Part shown: in pieces, positions 24,777-33,823 of the stretch
Layout of the letters: each line of letters starts with the position of its first letter
Numbering within the stretch: position 1 is the first letter of the stretch
DNA from: Pedosphaera sp.
Lineage (GTDB): Bacteria > Verrucomicrobiota > Verrucomicrobiia > Limisphaerales > UBA1100
Length of the DNA stretch: 38,505 nt
NCBI GenBank assembly: GCA_009695465.1
Contig: SIAW01000014.1
Location: forward strand, 1-38,505
Direction of reading: 5' to 3'
The notes under the pieces: generated by a model
What the model saw: the letters and a program-made list of their open reading frames with translations, nothing else
Told to the model about the DNA's origin: nothing
Database searches by the model: none
Translations under genes and position numbers: made by a program

Positions 24777-27126
24777 GGCGCCGGATTTTCAGCAGCACCG
24801 GCAGCGCGGTTTGCTTGCCGGCGGGATCTACCACGTTGCTGGTGCCGCCGAGCACTGCGAAGCAGATGCGATCCATCTCCTGCACCCACGGCGCGCAGTG
24901 CAGAAAGACTTCGCGGCGATCTTGATCCTCGGCGATCTCCACGCCGTTGAGGCCGATGCTGTCCACAATCACGCCATGCGGCAGGTTGGCCACGCTGATG
25001 TCTTGCAGACCCTTGTCGGTGACACGCTGCAACGCCAGCCAGATGGATGCCGTCTTGCCCGGCACGAGGGTGATCTCCAGCGGCTTGAACATTTGCAATT
25101 GCGGCGTGCCAGCACCAAAACGATTGGTGGCATTGGAGGCGACCACGGCCATGCGCGCCTTCAAACTCGCTTCACTTTCCAATCCCAAAAAAAGAGGGGA
25201 CTTGCCGCTGACATTTACTGTGCCCAGTCCGTTGATGGTGCGGCGAACTTCCGTTCCACCCACCATGGCCGTGGCGGTGAAGTTGCCAGCCAGCACGATG
25301 GGTTTGTCCAATAGCATATCGTTGGCGGCAAAGATGACGCCGTGCGCCTCCGTGTGGCCGGCCTCGATGAGCAGCGGCTGAGTGATGTGCAATCCGGAGG
25401 GCAGGGCGGGCAACTCCACGCGGATGGGACCGTCAAAACCATCCAACCGCTCGGCTTTGACGGTGAATCCTTTTCCAGTGCCGGGCGCGATGACAGGATT
25501 TTCGCCGGTGAGTGTCACCTTGAAATCCGGCTGCACCGCGCGGATTAACAGGCGATAGCTGTACAATGCACCGTGGCGATTGCGGTTGTCGGTGACGCGC
25601 ACGACGTAGTGGCCGTCGCGTGGCGCGGTGAAGAACAGGCGCGAGTCGGTGCCCCATTGGCGCAGGCCATCGTCGTCGTTCGTGTAATTGAGGGCAAAGA
25701 CCGGCAGGCCGTTGTCGGGCAACGCAGCGCCGGGCGCGAAGGGCTGCACGATGTAGCAGGGCGAACTGTCGGCGTGCGCAGCGGCGGAGGTGTCAAAGAA
25801 ACAGCGCCGTGCGCCGGTCGTGCTGCTGTAGAAACGAAAGCCGCTGTCCGGGCCTTCGGGGGCGCGGAAGAGTTTCACGACCTCGCCCTCCATGTAGAGA
25901 TATTCGTTGAGCGACATCTCCTCCCAATGATCCACGCGAGCATCGAGCTGGGTGGAATTGATCGGGCGAAAGTTGAGGGCGGAGTTGCGGACGGCCTGCA
26001 GCTTGGCCCGCGGCACCGGCTGGCCGTTCTCGAAGAGCACATCCAGCCGCGTGTCCACCGGCGAACCGCGCCGCGCAGCAATCGTCTCCATCACCAAAGT
26101 CGTCCCTGCCTTGGCGGCGAACCGGAAATGATCCGCATCATTGGCGCGAGTGCTGCCCCAGATGCGCGCGCTCACCGCAGCGGGAATCGCCAGCGTCTGC
26201 GACTGCGCGGGCTGATCGTTGGGTTCCTGCTCCAGTGCGTCCGGTTCGGCGGTCACGATGGCTTTGAGTTCGCTGCGGACACGCAAGCGCGCCGGATCCA
26301 GCGGCACACTGAATTCACCGGGAGCCGTCGCTTTCACTTCAACCTCCTGCGTCTGCAGATTGTGACCGGCCAGTTGAATCTTCGTCTGGCGATTGAGCGC
26401 GATGGCGGGCGGATAAAACCCGGTGACAAACGGCAGCGCACCGGCGGTGAGGCGATAATAGTGCTCGCTCGATCCGCTGCGTTGCAGATCAGTGATCTGG
26501 ATAAAATGCCGGCCCGCCGCGGTGAAAAGATGCGCCAGAAACGGTTCGCCTTGTTCGCGGCTGCTGGCCAGCACGCGGCCTTGTGAGTCGAGCAATGCGA
26601 GGAGCAGTTCGCTGGCTTTGGAGCCAATCGATTTGGCCTGCAGATGAAAGACGATTGTCTGTCCCGCCTGCGCATCGAAGGCGATGCGGTCCGTATCACC
26701 CGGCGTATCCAGCGCGCCCCAGTACGCAGCGGGCAACACGATTGCCGCAGGCGGATGCGTGCGCAGTTTGGGTTCGATCACCTGCGCGATGTCATCAATG
26801 TGCAGTTTCACCTGCGCACTTTCACCGGCGCTATTCTTGAGCCAAACCTCGTGCGTGCTGCGCCCCAATTCTGCAGGCACGGTGATGAGCGCGCGCCACG
26901 GCGCGGTCGCGTTGGCTGGAGGCGCGATCAACTTGCCGGTGATGCGCTTGTCTGAAAATTCAACGGTCAAACCACCGGCGTTGGTGCCCGCCAGTGCGAA
27001 TTCCGAAGTCGTGCCACGCTGGATGCCGCGGGGTTCAATGGACTGCAAGACCGGACGCTGTTCCGCAGCGGACAACACGCTCAAGCAGCAACAGAGGATT
27101 AAAAAGGCACCGCGCATCGTGCTCAT
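24772..27126 (-). CDS. Secreted protein with pre-peptidase C-terminal (PPC)-like domains
   Basis: MSTMRGAFLILCCCLSVLSAAEQRP signal peptide; GDTDRIAFDAQAGQTIVFHLQAKSIGS and NDADHFRFAAKAGTTLVMET resemble PPC repeats. Start overlaps upstream TGA (ATGA). Confidence 0.8.
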   Translation of the reverse strand: MSTMRGAFLILCCCLSVLSAAEQRPVLQSIEPRGIQRGTTSEFALAGTNAGGLTVEFSDKRITGKLIAPPANATAPWRALITVPAELGRSTHEVWLKNSAGESAQVKLHIDDIAQVIEPKLRTHPPAAIVLPAAYWGALDTPGDTDRIAFDAQAGQTIVFHLQAKSIGSKASELLLALLDSQGRVLASSREQGEPFLAHLFTAAGRHFIQITDLQRSGSSEHYYRLTAGALPFVTGFYPPAIALNRQTKIQLAGHNLQTQEVEVKATAPGEFSVPLDPARLRVRSELKAIVTAEPDALEQEPNDQPAQSQTLAIPAAVSARIWGSTRANDADHFRFAAKAGTTLVMETIAARRGSPVDTRLDVLFENGQPVPRAKLQAVRNSALNFRPINSTQLDARVDHWEEMSLNEYLYMEGEVVKLFRAPEGPDSGFRFYSSTTGARRCFFDTSAAAHADSSPCYIVQPFAPGAALPDNGLPVFALNYTNDDDGLRQWGTDSRLFFTAPRDGHYVVRVTDNRNRHGALYSYRLLIRAVQPDFKVTLTGENPVIAPGTGKGFTVKAERLDGFDGPIRVELPALPSGLHITQPLLIEAGHTEAHGVIFAANDMLLDKPIVLAGNFTATAMVGGTEVRRTINGLGTVNVSGKSPLFLGLESEASLKARMAVVASNATNRFGAGTPQLQMFKPLEITLVPGKTASIWLALQRVTDKGLQDISVANLPHGVIVDSIGLNGVEIAEDQDRREVFLHCAPWVQEMDRICFAVLGGTSNVVDPAGKQTALPVLLKIRRQ

Positions 27127-28424
27127 GGTTTCCAAGGGTAACTTTGCAGCGAGCCGTCCTGCCTGCCCACATAAAGCTGCGCGTCGGCAAAGACGATGGC
27201 GGTCGGCCAGTCGGGTTGGCGCCCGAACGATTTGGCGAGCCGCAGATCCGACGCCTGCCACAGCTTGAGCGTCTTGTCCTCCGCTGCGCTGGCCAGATGC
27301 GTGCCATCGGGTGAGAAGGCCAGTTTCAGAATCGCGCCTTCATGCGCGAACTGCGAATGCAGAAGGGCGTTGGTGCCTTCCACCGCCGTGGCGCTGACGG
27401 TCCACATGCGGATGCGATTGTCGCCACCCGCCGCGACGAGGCGCGCGCCATCGGGCGTGAACGCAACGGCGTGCTGCGCTTTGAGCGGTTGCGAGAAAGT
27501 GTCCAGCCGCGCGCCCGTGGCCACCGACCACAGTTTGATGGTGGCATCCGCACTGGCGCTGGCCAGCACCTTGCCATCGGCGCGGAACGACAAGCCAAAA
27601 ATAGCGCCGCTGTGCCCGGACAATTCGCGCACCGGCGCGCCGTCCTTCGTGTTCCAGAGAATGATTTTCTGATCGTAGCTGCCGGTGGCCAGCAAACTCC
27701 CGTCGGTGGTGATGGCCATTGCATAGATGGCATCGCGATGTCCGCGAAGGATGCGCACTGGGCGCGCTTCTTTCACATTCCAGAATCGCAGCTCGCCGGG
27801 AAATCCATTGTCACCGCCGGCGGCGTACAGGCCATCGCGTGCGAAGAGGAGGGCGTTCACGTTGCCGCGATGGCCGGTGAAGGGCGCAGGCACGCGTGGC
27901 TGGCGTTCGCCTGCACTGGCCGCATTGGCCCACGCCAGCGCGCCGTGTTGGCCCAGCGCCAGCAATTTGCTGTCGGGGTCATGGGCCAGTGCGTGGATGG
28001 CGCGCGGTGGTGCGACGCGCGGCTTGATGTCCGGGAAACGGATTTCAGCCGTCGTCGCGACGGCGGGCCGCTTGGCACCGGCGTCAATCCACGCTTTCAC
28101 CAACGTGATTTGCGCGAGGGGCAGGTGGTCGCGTTTGCCCGGCGGCATGAACTGGTTCTTGCCGGTCTTGCCCGAGCGGCCTTCCAGGAACTTGATCAAC
28201 AGGCTGTCGCCGCTTTTGCCCGCAGCCAGCACCGCGCCGCTTTGGCCGCCTTTCATCAAGGTGTCAAAATTCTCCAACACCAGCTTGCCTTCGGGATCCT
28301 CCGAGCTGTGACAGTCCATGCAGTGCGCCTGGAAAATCTTTTGCACGTCGGCGTAATCCGGCGCGGCGGCTTGCAGGGCGGTGTGCGAGCCGAGAGAGAA
28401 AACGATGGCAAGCACCGCGCGCAT
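27123..28424 (-). CDS. Planctomycete-type cytochrome c domain + WD40 repeat protein
   Basis: Signal peptide; heme-c-like AHCMDCHSSEDPEGKLVLENFDTLMKGG; repeated WD units (GHRDAIYAMAITTDGSLLATGSYDQKIILWN, GHSGAIFGLSFRADGKVLASASADATIKLWS). Confidence 0.9.
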   Translation of the reverse strand: MRAVLAIVFSLGSHTALQAAAPDYADVQKIFQAHCMDCHSSEDPEGKLVLENFDTLMKGGQSGAVLAAGKSGDSLLIKFLEGRSGKTGKNQFMPPGKRDHLPLAQITLVKAWIDAGAKRPAVATTAEIRFPDIKPRVAPPRAIHALAHDPDSKLLALGQHGALAWANAASAGERQPRVPAPFTGHRGNVNALLFARDGLYAAGGDNGFPGELRFWNVKEARPVRILRGHRDAIYAMAITTDGSLLATGSYDQKIILWNTKDGAPVRELSGHSGAIFGLSFRADGKVLASASADATIKLWSVATGARLDTFSQPLKAQHAVAFTPDGARLVAAGGDNRIRMWTVSATAVEGTNALLHSQFAHEGAILKLAFSPDGTHLASAAEDKTLKLWQASDLRLAKSFGRQPDWPTAIVFADAQLYVGRQDGSLQSYPWKP

Positions 28425-28426
28425 GT

Positions 28427-30583
28427 TCAGTGGTTGAACAGGAATTCTTTGCTGGTGAGCAGCGCGAAGAGCAGGTCTTCTGCGGCTTCGCGGGGATCGC
28501 GGGCGTCGAGGCTTTGCGCGGCTGCGGTCAGTTCCGCAGCGGTGGGGGGGCGGGAAAGTGCCGACAGATAAAGTTCCTCCACCAATCGGGCGGTGGGCAA
28601 TTTTTTCGCGAGCAGACGGCTCAGGTTGGAATCCTTCGCGGCGAGTTTGTCGTTGAGCGTTTTGCCGTTGGCCATGTGCAGCATCTGCCCGACGCTGGGA
28701 TCATCCACGCGCTCGCAGGTGCAAGTGGTTTCGCGCTTAGGCCGGCCGAAGGAGCTGAGGAAATAGGATTCCACATTGGCATCGGGCAACTGCACCGCGC
28801 GCCAGGTTTTGGGATAGTCTTTGAACTCGGTGGGCACACCGGTGACCTGCGAGAGGGTGTCGAGCATGACCTCCGCCATCAGACGGCGCGGATAGTAGCG
28901 CGAGTAAAACCGGCGGTCGGCCACATTTTGCGGCGTGGCGATGCTGCTGCGTTGGTAGGTCTCCGATTGCAAAATGGCCCGCATCAACTCGCGCAGGTCG
29001 TAGTGATTCTTGGTGAGATGTGCAGCAACAGCGGCCAGCAGCTTTTCGTTGCTGGCAGGATTGGTGCGGCGCATGTCATCCACCGATTCCACGAGGCCCT
29101 CCGCAAAAAAGTTGGCCCACACGCGATTGGCAACGGCGCGGGCGAACCACGGATTATCCGGATGCGTTAACCAATCGGCGAAGGGCTGACGGCGATCAAG
29201 TGCAGCGGCGGGATCCAGCGCGGGCGCATCCAACGGGCGCGGCGGCTGCGGACGTCCGGTGAGCGGCTGCGGGATTTCACCCTGCGTTTCCAGAAACACA
29301 ATCTCGTGGCCTTCACCGCCGGCGTCCTTGCGGCGCACGCGCGCGAAAAGGCTGGCCATGCCGTAGTAATCGTTGTTCGTCCACTGTTCCATCGGATGGT
29401 TGTGGCATTGCGCGCAGTTGATGGACATGGCGAGGAATGAGGCCACGGTGTTCTCCGCCACTTTCTTGGGATCATCGTGCAGCACAAAAAAGTTGGCGCT
29501 GCCGTTGTCGAGCGTGCTGCCTTGCGCGGTGATCATCTGGCGCGCCAACACATCCCAGCGCGTGTTGGAGGCGACGTGATTGCGCAGCCATCCGTAGAAG
29601 GACCACATGGCAGGCTTCTTCAGGCGCGCGGTGGAGACCAGAAAAAGATCGGACCATTTGTACGTCCAGTAATCCACGAACTCCGGCCGGGCAAAGAGCG
29701 ACTCGATAAGCTGGTCGCGTTTGTCGGGCGCAGCGCTGGCGGTGAAGGCGCGCGTTTCATCGGCGGTGGGCAGCACGCCCACGGTGTCCAAGAATGCGCG
29801 GCGGATGAACTCCGCGTCCGTGCAACGCGCTGAAGGCGGCAGGTTCAGCTCGCGCAGTTTGCCCAGCACGAGGTCATCAATAAAATTGCGGCGCGGGGCG
29901 CGGGTGTAAATCTCCGGGGCGACGGTGTTGGGGTAGGGGACGGTGATGGTGGCGATGGCCAGCCGGCTCATGTACCACGCCGCGAGTGCGCCACCGCCGT
30001 GATTGACCACAGTGATCTGCCCCGTGTCACCCGCCTGTGCCACGGTTTCATCGGCCGAGGTGTACTTGGTCCAGCGCGTCACATCTTCGCTGCGACCGTC
30101 GCTGAAATGGGCGGTGACTTTGAACTGGTGCGCGTCGCCGTTCTTTAAGGTGACGGCGGGCGGCTGGATTTCAATGCGCTGGATGCGCGCGTCCTTTTCA
30201 CTGGGGCCGGGCGCGCCATTGGCGATCCAGTCGGCAAGGATGCGGAACTCACGCGAGTCCACCTCGAATCGCTTGCCGCCTTTGTGAGGCAGCAGCGCGG
30301 TGGGTTTGAGCAACATCAAGCTGCGCCCCGGTTCAGCGAGATTCACGCGGCGTGCTGCGGCTTGGCGTGTCAGCGCGAGATAATCGGTCTCGTCATCGAA
30401 GCCGCGCAGTGAAAGTTTGAAACCATTCTTGCCCGCAGCTGCGCCGTGGCAAGCGCCGGAGTTGCAACCGTACTTGGTGAGGATGGGCTGCACGTCATTG
30501 CGAAAACTCGGCGCAGCAGCGGGCGCGGCGAGAAGTCCACCGATGCCGAGCATCATCGCCAGTAAACTGAAGGAGCGTTTCAT
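28427..30583 (-). CDS. DUF1549/DUF1553 (PSCyt2/PSD1-type) protein with Big_2-like segment
   Basis: Signal peptide; YGCNSGACHGAAAGKNGFKLSLRGFDDETDY; RRNFIDDLVLGKLRELNLPPS; INCAQCHNHPMEQWTNNDYYGMASLFA; NPWFARAVANRVWANFFAEGLVESVDDMR. Confidence 0.92.
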   Translation of the reverse strand: MKRSFSLLAMMLGIGGLLAAPAAAPSFRNDVQPILTKYGCNSGACHGAAAGKNGFKLSLRGFDDETDYLALTRQAAARRVNLAEPGRSLMLLKPTALLPHKGGKRFEVDSREFRILADWIANGAPGPSEKDARIQRIEIQPPAVTLKNGDAHQFKVTAHFSDGRSEDVTRWTKYTSADETVAQAGDTGQITVVNHGGGALAAWYMSRLAIATITVPYPNTVAPEIYTRAPRRNFIDDLVLGKLRELNLPPSARCTDAEFIRRAFLDTVGVLPTADETRAFTASAAPDKRDQLIESLFARPEFVDYWTYKWSDLFLVSTARLKKPAMWSFYGWLRNHVASNTRWDVLARQMITAQGSTLDNGSANFFVLHDDPKKVAENTVASFLAMSINCAQCHNHPMEQWTNNDYYGMASLFARVRRKDAGGEGHEIVFLETQGEIPQPLTGRPQPPRPLDAPALDPAAALDRRQPFADWLTHPDNPWFARAVANRVWANFFAEGLVESVDDMRRTNPASNEKLLAAVAAHLTKNHYDLRELMRAILQSETYQRSSIATPQNVADRRFYSRYYPRRLMAEVMLDTLSQVTGVPTEFKDYPKTWRAVQLPDANVESYFLSSFGRPKRETTCTCERVDDPSVGQMLHMANGKTLNDKLAAKDSNLSRLLAKKLPTARLVEELYLSALSRPPTAAELTAAAQSLDARDPREAAEDLLFALLTSKEFLFNH

Positions 30584-30602
30584 CACGGCAAGAGCGGACG
30601 GT

Positions 30603-31982
30603 TCAGGCGAAGAGTTCCTTCACCGGCTGCGTGCCGAAATCAACGATGGGGAACGGGCGGCCGGCCGGTCCGGGTAGCTCGGTTTCCAGATCCAACCCGA
30701 GGCTGTGATAGATCGTCGCGGCAATCTCGGAAGGCTTCACGGGACGCTCGGCGGGGTAGCCGCCAATCTCGTCGCTCTTGCCGATGACGCGTCCGCCTTG
30801 AACACCGCCGCCGGCAAAATAGACCGTCCAGCAATGCGGCCAATGATCGCGCCCGCCAGCGGGATTGACCTTCGGCGTGCGCCCAAACTCGGCGAGGTTG
30901 CAGACCATCGTGCGCTCCAGCAATCCGCGCTGGTGCAAGTCCTCGATCAACGCGCTGTAGCCTTGATCGTACATCGGCGCGACGATGTCTTTCATGCCGG
31001 TGATGGAGGTGAACGGTTTGGAGCCGTGGATGTCCCACGTGATCTCGTTGAAGACGGTGATAAACGTGTTGATGGTGACAAACCGCACGCCCGCCTCCAC
31101 GAGGCGCCGCGCCAAGAGACAGCACTGGCCAAAGCGCGACATGCCGTAGCGTTCGCGCACGGCCAGCGGTTCTTTGGTGAGATCAAACGCATCGCGCGCG
31201 CGTTGGCTGGTCATCAGGCGATAGGCGACGGAAAAACTTTCGTCCATCAACTTGGCGCTCTCGGTCGTCTCGAAATACTTCGTCGAGTCGTCCACGATCT
31301 GGCGTAGATTTTTGCGGCGCTCCAATCGCGCCTCGCCGATTTCTTTTGGCGGCAGCAAATCGGGAACGCGGAAGTCCGCCTTGGAGGGATCGGCGTTGAG
31401 GACGAACGGATCGCGGCTCTTGCCCAGAAACCCTGCGTCCTGTCCGTGCGGCATGTTGCCACCGGTCGGCCCCATCGGTTCGGGCAGGATGATGTGCGCG
31501 GGCAATTCGTTGCGGCGACCGCGCAGGAATTCCGCGGCGCTGCCCACGTGCGGGGTGTTGATGCCGCCAGAGAAGAGGCGGCCGGTCTGCATCATCTGAT
31601 GGCCGGTATCGTGCACGGCGGCGGCGGTGTGATAACAACTGCGCACGAGCGAAAACTTGTCCGCCACCGCGGCGTGCTTCGGGAAAATCTCGCTGATCTC
31701 GAAGGCGTCGCTCTTGGTGCGGATGGGCTTGAACGGTCCGCGAATCTCGCGGGGCGCATCGGGTTTCATGTCCCACGTGTCCATCTGGCTGGGAGCGCCC
31801 AGATTAAAGATCATGATCGCATTGCGATCGTCCTTGGTGGGATCCACCCGCTTTGCAGCTTTGGCAGCGGCGAAGGCGGGCAGCGATAAGCCCAGTGCGC
31901 CGAGCGCGCCGACTTCCAGAAAATCGCGACGTCGAATGCCGTCGCAGGTGAGAATGGAGCCGGAGCCGGAGATTTTCAGCAT
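30603..31982 (-). CDS. DUF1501 family protein with Tat signal
   Basis: Tat-like RRRDFLEVGALGALGLSLPAFA; NAIMIFNLGAPSQMDTWDMKPDAP; AEFGRTPKVNPAGGRDHWPHCWTVYFAGGGVQGGRVIG. Confidence 0.93.
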   Translation of the reverse strand: MLKISGSGSILTCDGIRRRDFLEVGALGALGLSLPAFAAAKAAKRVDPTKDDRNAIMIFNLGAPSQMDTWDMKPDAPREIRGPFKPIRTKSDAFEISEIFPKHAAVADKFSLVRSCYHTAAAVHDTGHQMMQTGRLFSGGINTPHVGSAAEFLRGRRNELPAHIILPEPMGPTGGNMPHGQDAGFLGKSRDPFVLNADPSKADFRVPDLLPPKEIGEARLERRKNLRQIVDDSTKYFETTESAKLMDESFSVAYRLMTSQRARDAFDLTKEPLAVRERYGMSRFGQCCLLARRLVEAGVRFVTINTFITVFNEITWDIHGSKPFTSITGMKDIVAPMYDQGYSALIEDLHQRGLLERTMVCNLAEFGRTPKVNPAGGRDHWPHCWTVYFAGGGVQGGRVIGKSDEIGGYPAERPVKPSEIAATIYHSLGLDLETELPGPAGRPFPIVDFGTQPVKELFA

Positions 31983-32091
31983 AAGCAGCCTTGCGTGCGA
32001 AGAGGCTAACAGGGGGGGCGGGGAATACAATCATCGTGTCGCGGTTTGACTTGCGAGGCCTGCGAGATGTAGCTTGAGGCGAGGAAGGATA

Positions 32092-33816
32092 ATGGCAGCC
32101 AAAGACGATTACCTGGTCGAGACCCTGTGCGACATGGGCGTGGTGCATGAAGACCAGGTGGACACCGCGCGCACCACGGCGGACATGGCCGGCGTGGGCG
32201 TGGTGGACACGTTGATCAAGCAGAAGGCCATCAACAGCGAACACCTCATTCGCGCTCGCGCCATGCACTTTGGCATGGAGGTGGTGGACCTGCAGGATGT
32301 GGTGCCCACCGACGAACTGGTGCAGGCCATGCCGCGCCACATCGCGCGGCGTTACAATGTCCTCCCGCTGCAGATTGACGGCAACTCGCTGACGGTCGCC
32401 ACCAGCGACCCCAGTGACCTGGAGATGATGGATGGCGTGCAGCGCATGTTGCCCGAGCACGAGATTTTCTATCAGGTCGCCAGTGATCAGCAGATCTTAG
32501 CGGCGCTGGATAAATTTTACGGCGGCACCGGCCAGGCGGTGGAGCGGGTCGTGCAGGAACTCTCGCAGACGCAGGTGGACATTGATGCGGCTGCAGGTGG
32601 GAAAACAAAAAAGCAAACCGAGGCGGAGATTGATGCCGGTGATGATTCACCGCTGATCCGGCTCGTCGCCAAGATCATCGCCGAGGGTTACAAGCTGGGC
32701 TGCTCGGACGTTCACATCGAGCCTTTCGAGCGCACCTTGCGCATCCGCTATCGCATTGACGGTTCGCTGCGCGCGGTGGCCAGCCCGCCGTTGCGGCTGC
32801 ATCCGCCCATCATCAGCCGCATCAAGATCATGTCTTCGATGTCCATCTCCGAGAAGCGCGTGCCGCAAGACGGGCGCATGCAGCAGCTCATCGGAGACAA
32901 GGTGATCGACTTCCGTGTCAGTTGTCTGCCCACGCAATATGGCGAGAGCATCGTCATGCGTATTCTGGACAAAGGCGGATTGAGTTTGGGATTGGATCAG
33001 CTGGGTTTCATGCGCGACGACCAGGAGACGTTCGAGCGTTGCGCGCAGATGCCTGACGGCATCCTGCTGGTCACCGGCCCCACAGGCTCGGGCAAAACCA
33101 CCACGCTCTATTCCTGTCTGAACCTGCTGAACACACCGCAGAAAAAAATCATCACCGTCGAGGATCCTGTCGAGTACATGCTCGACGGCATCAACCAAGT
33201 GCAGGTGAACGAGCTGGCCGGCATGACCTTCTCCGCCGCGCTGCGCTCGATGCTGCGTCAGGCGCCCAACATCATCATGCTTGGGGAAATTCGTGATGCA
33301 GAGACGGGCACCATCGCCGTCAACGCGTCGCTCACCGGCCACTTCGTCTTCTCCACACTGCACACCAACGACGCGCCCGGTGCCATCACGCGTATGATTG
33401 ATCTGGGCATCAAGCCCTTCCTCGTTTCCTCGGCCACACGCTGCGTGATGGGCCAGCGGTTGGTGCGCAAAATCTGCAGCAAGTGCGGGGGCAAGGGCGA
33501 ACTGACCGAGGAAGAATTGACGGCCTTGGAGATCACGCCGGAGATGGCGGCCAGCGCCAATTTCCGCAAGGGTGCCGGGTGCAAAGTTTGCGGGGGTTCC
33601 GGTCTCAAAGGGCGAATGGGAATTTTCGAGGTGTACCCGCTCAACGATACCGATCGCCGCATGATCATTGATGGCGCGCCCACGGCGGACTTGCGCGCGC
33701 ACGCCATCAAGTGCGGCATGAAATCCTTGCGGATGGACGGCGTGCGAAAGGTGCTTGCGGGCACCACGATCGCCCAGGAAGTCATCTCCAACACTACATC
33801 GGACCAAAAGGAATAG
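32092..33816 (+). CDS. Type IV pilus/type II secretion assembly ATPase (PilB/GspE), copy 1
   Basis: GDDSPLIRLVAKIIAEGYKLGCSDVHIEP; Walker A GPTGSGKTTT; IIMLGEIRDAETG; CxxC pairs CSKC and CKVC. Confidence 0.94.
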   Translation: MAAKDDYLVETLCDMGVVHEDQVDTARTTADMAGVGVVDTLIKQKAINSEHLIRARAMHFGMEVVDLQDVVPTDELVQAMPRHIARRYNVLPLQIDGNSLTVATSDPSDLEMMDGVQRMLPEHEIFYQVASDQQILAALDKFYGGTGQAVERVVQELSQTQVDIDAAAGGKTKKQTEAEIDAGDDSPLIRLVAKIIAEGYKLGCSDVHIEPFERTLRIRYRIDGSLRAVASPPLRLHPPIISRIKIMSSMSISEKRVPQDGRMQQLIGDKVIDFRVSCLPTQYGESIVMRILDKGGLSLGLDQLGFMRDDQETFERCAQMPDGILLVTGPTGSGKTTTLYSCLNLLNTPQKKIITVEDPVEYMLDGINQVQVNELAGMTFSAALRSMLRQAPNIIMLGEIRDAETGTIAVNASLTGHFVFSTLHTNDAPGAITRMIDLGIKPFLVSSATRCVMGQRLVRKICSKCGGKGELTEEELTALEITPEMAASANFRKGAGCKVCGGSGLKGRMGIFEVYPLNDTDRRMIIDGAPTADLRAHAIKCGMKSLRMDGVRKVLAGTTIAQEVISNTTSDQKE

Positions 33817-33823
33817 GAACGTC

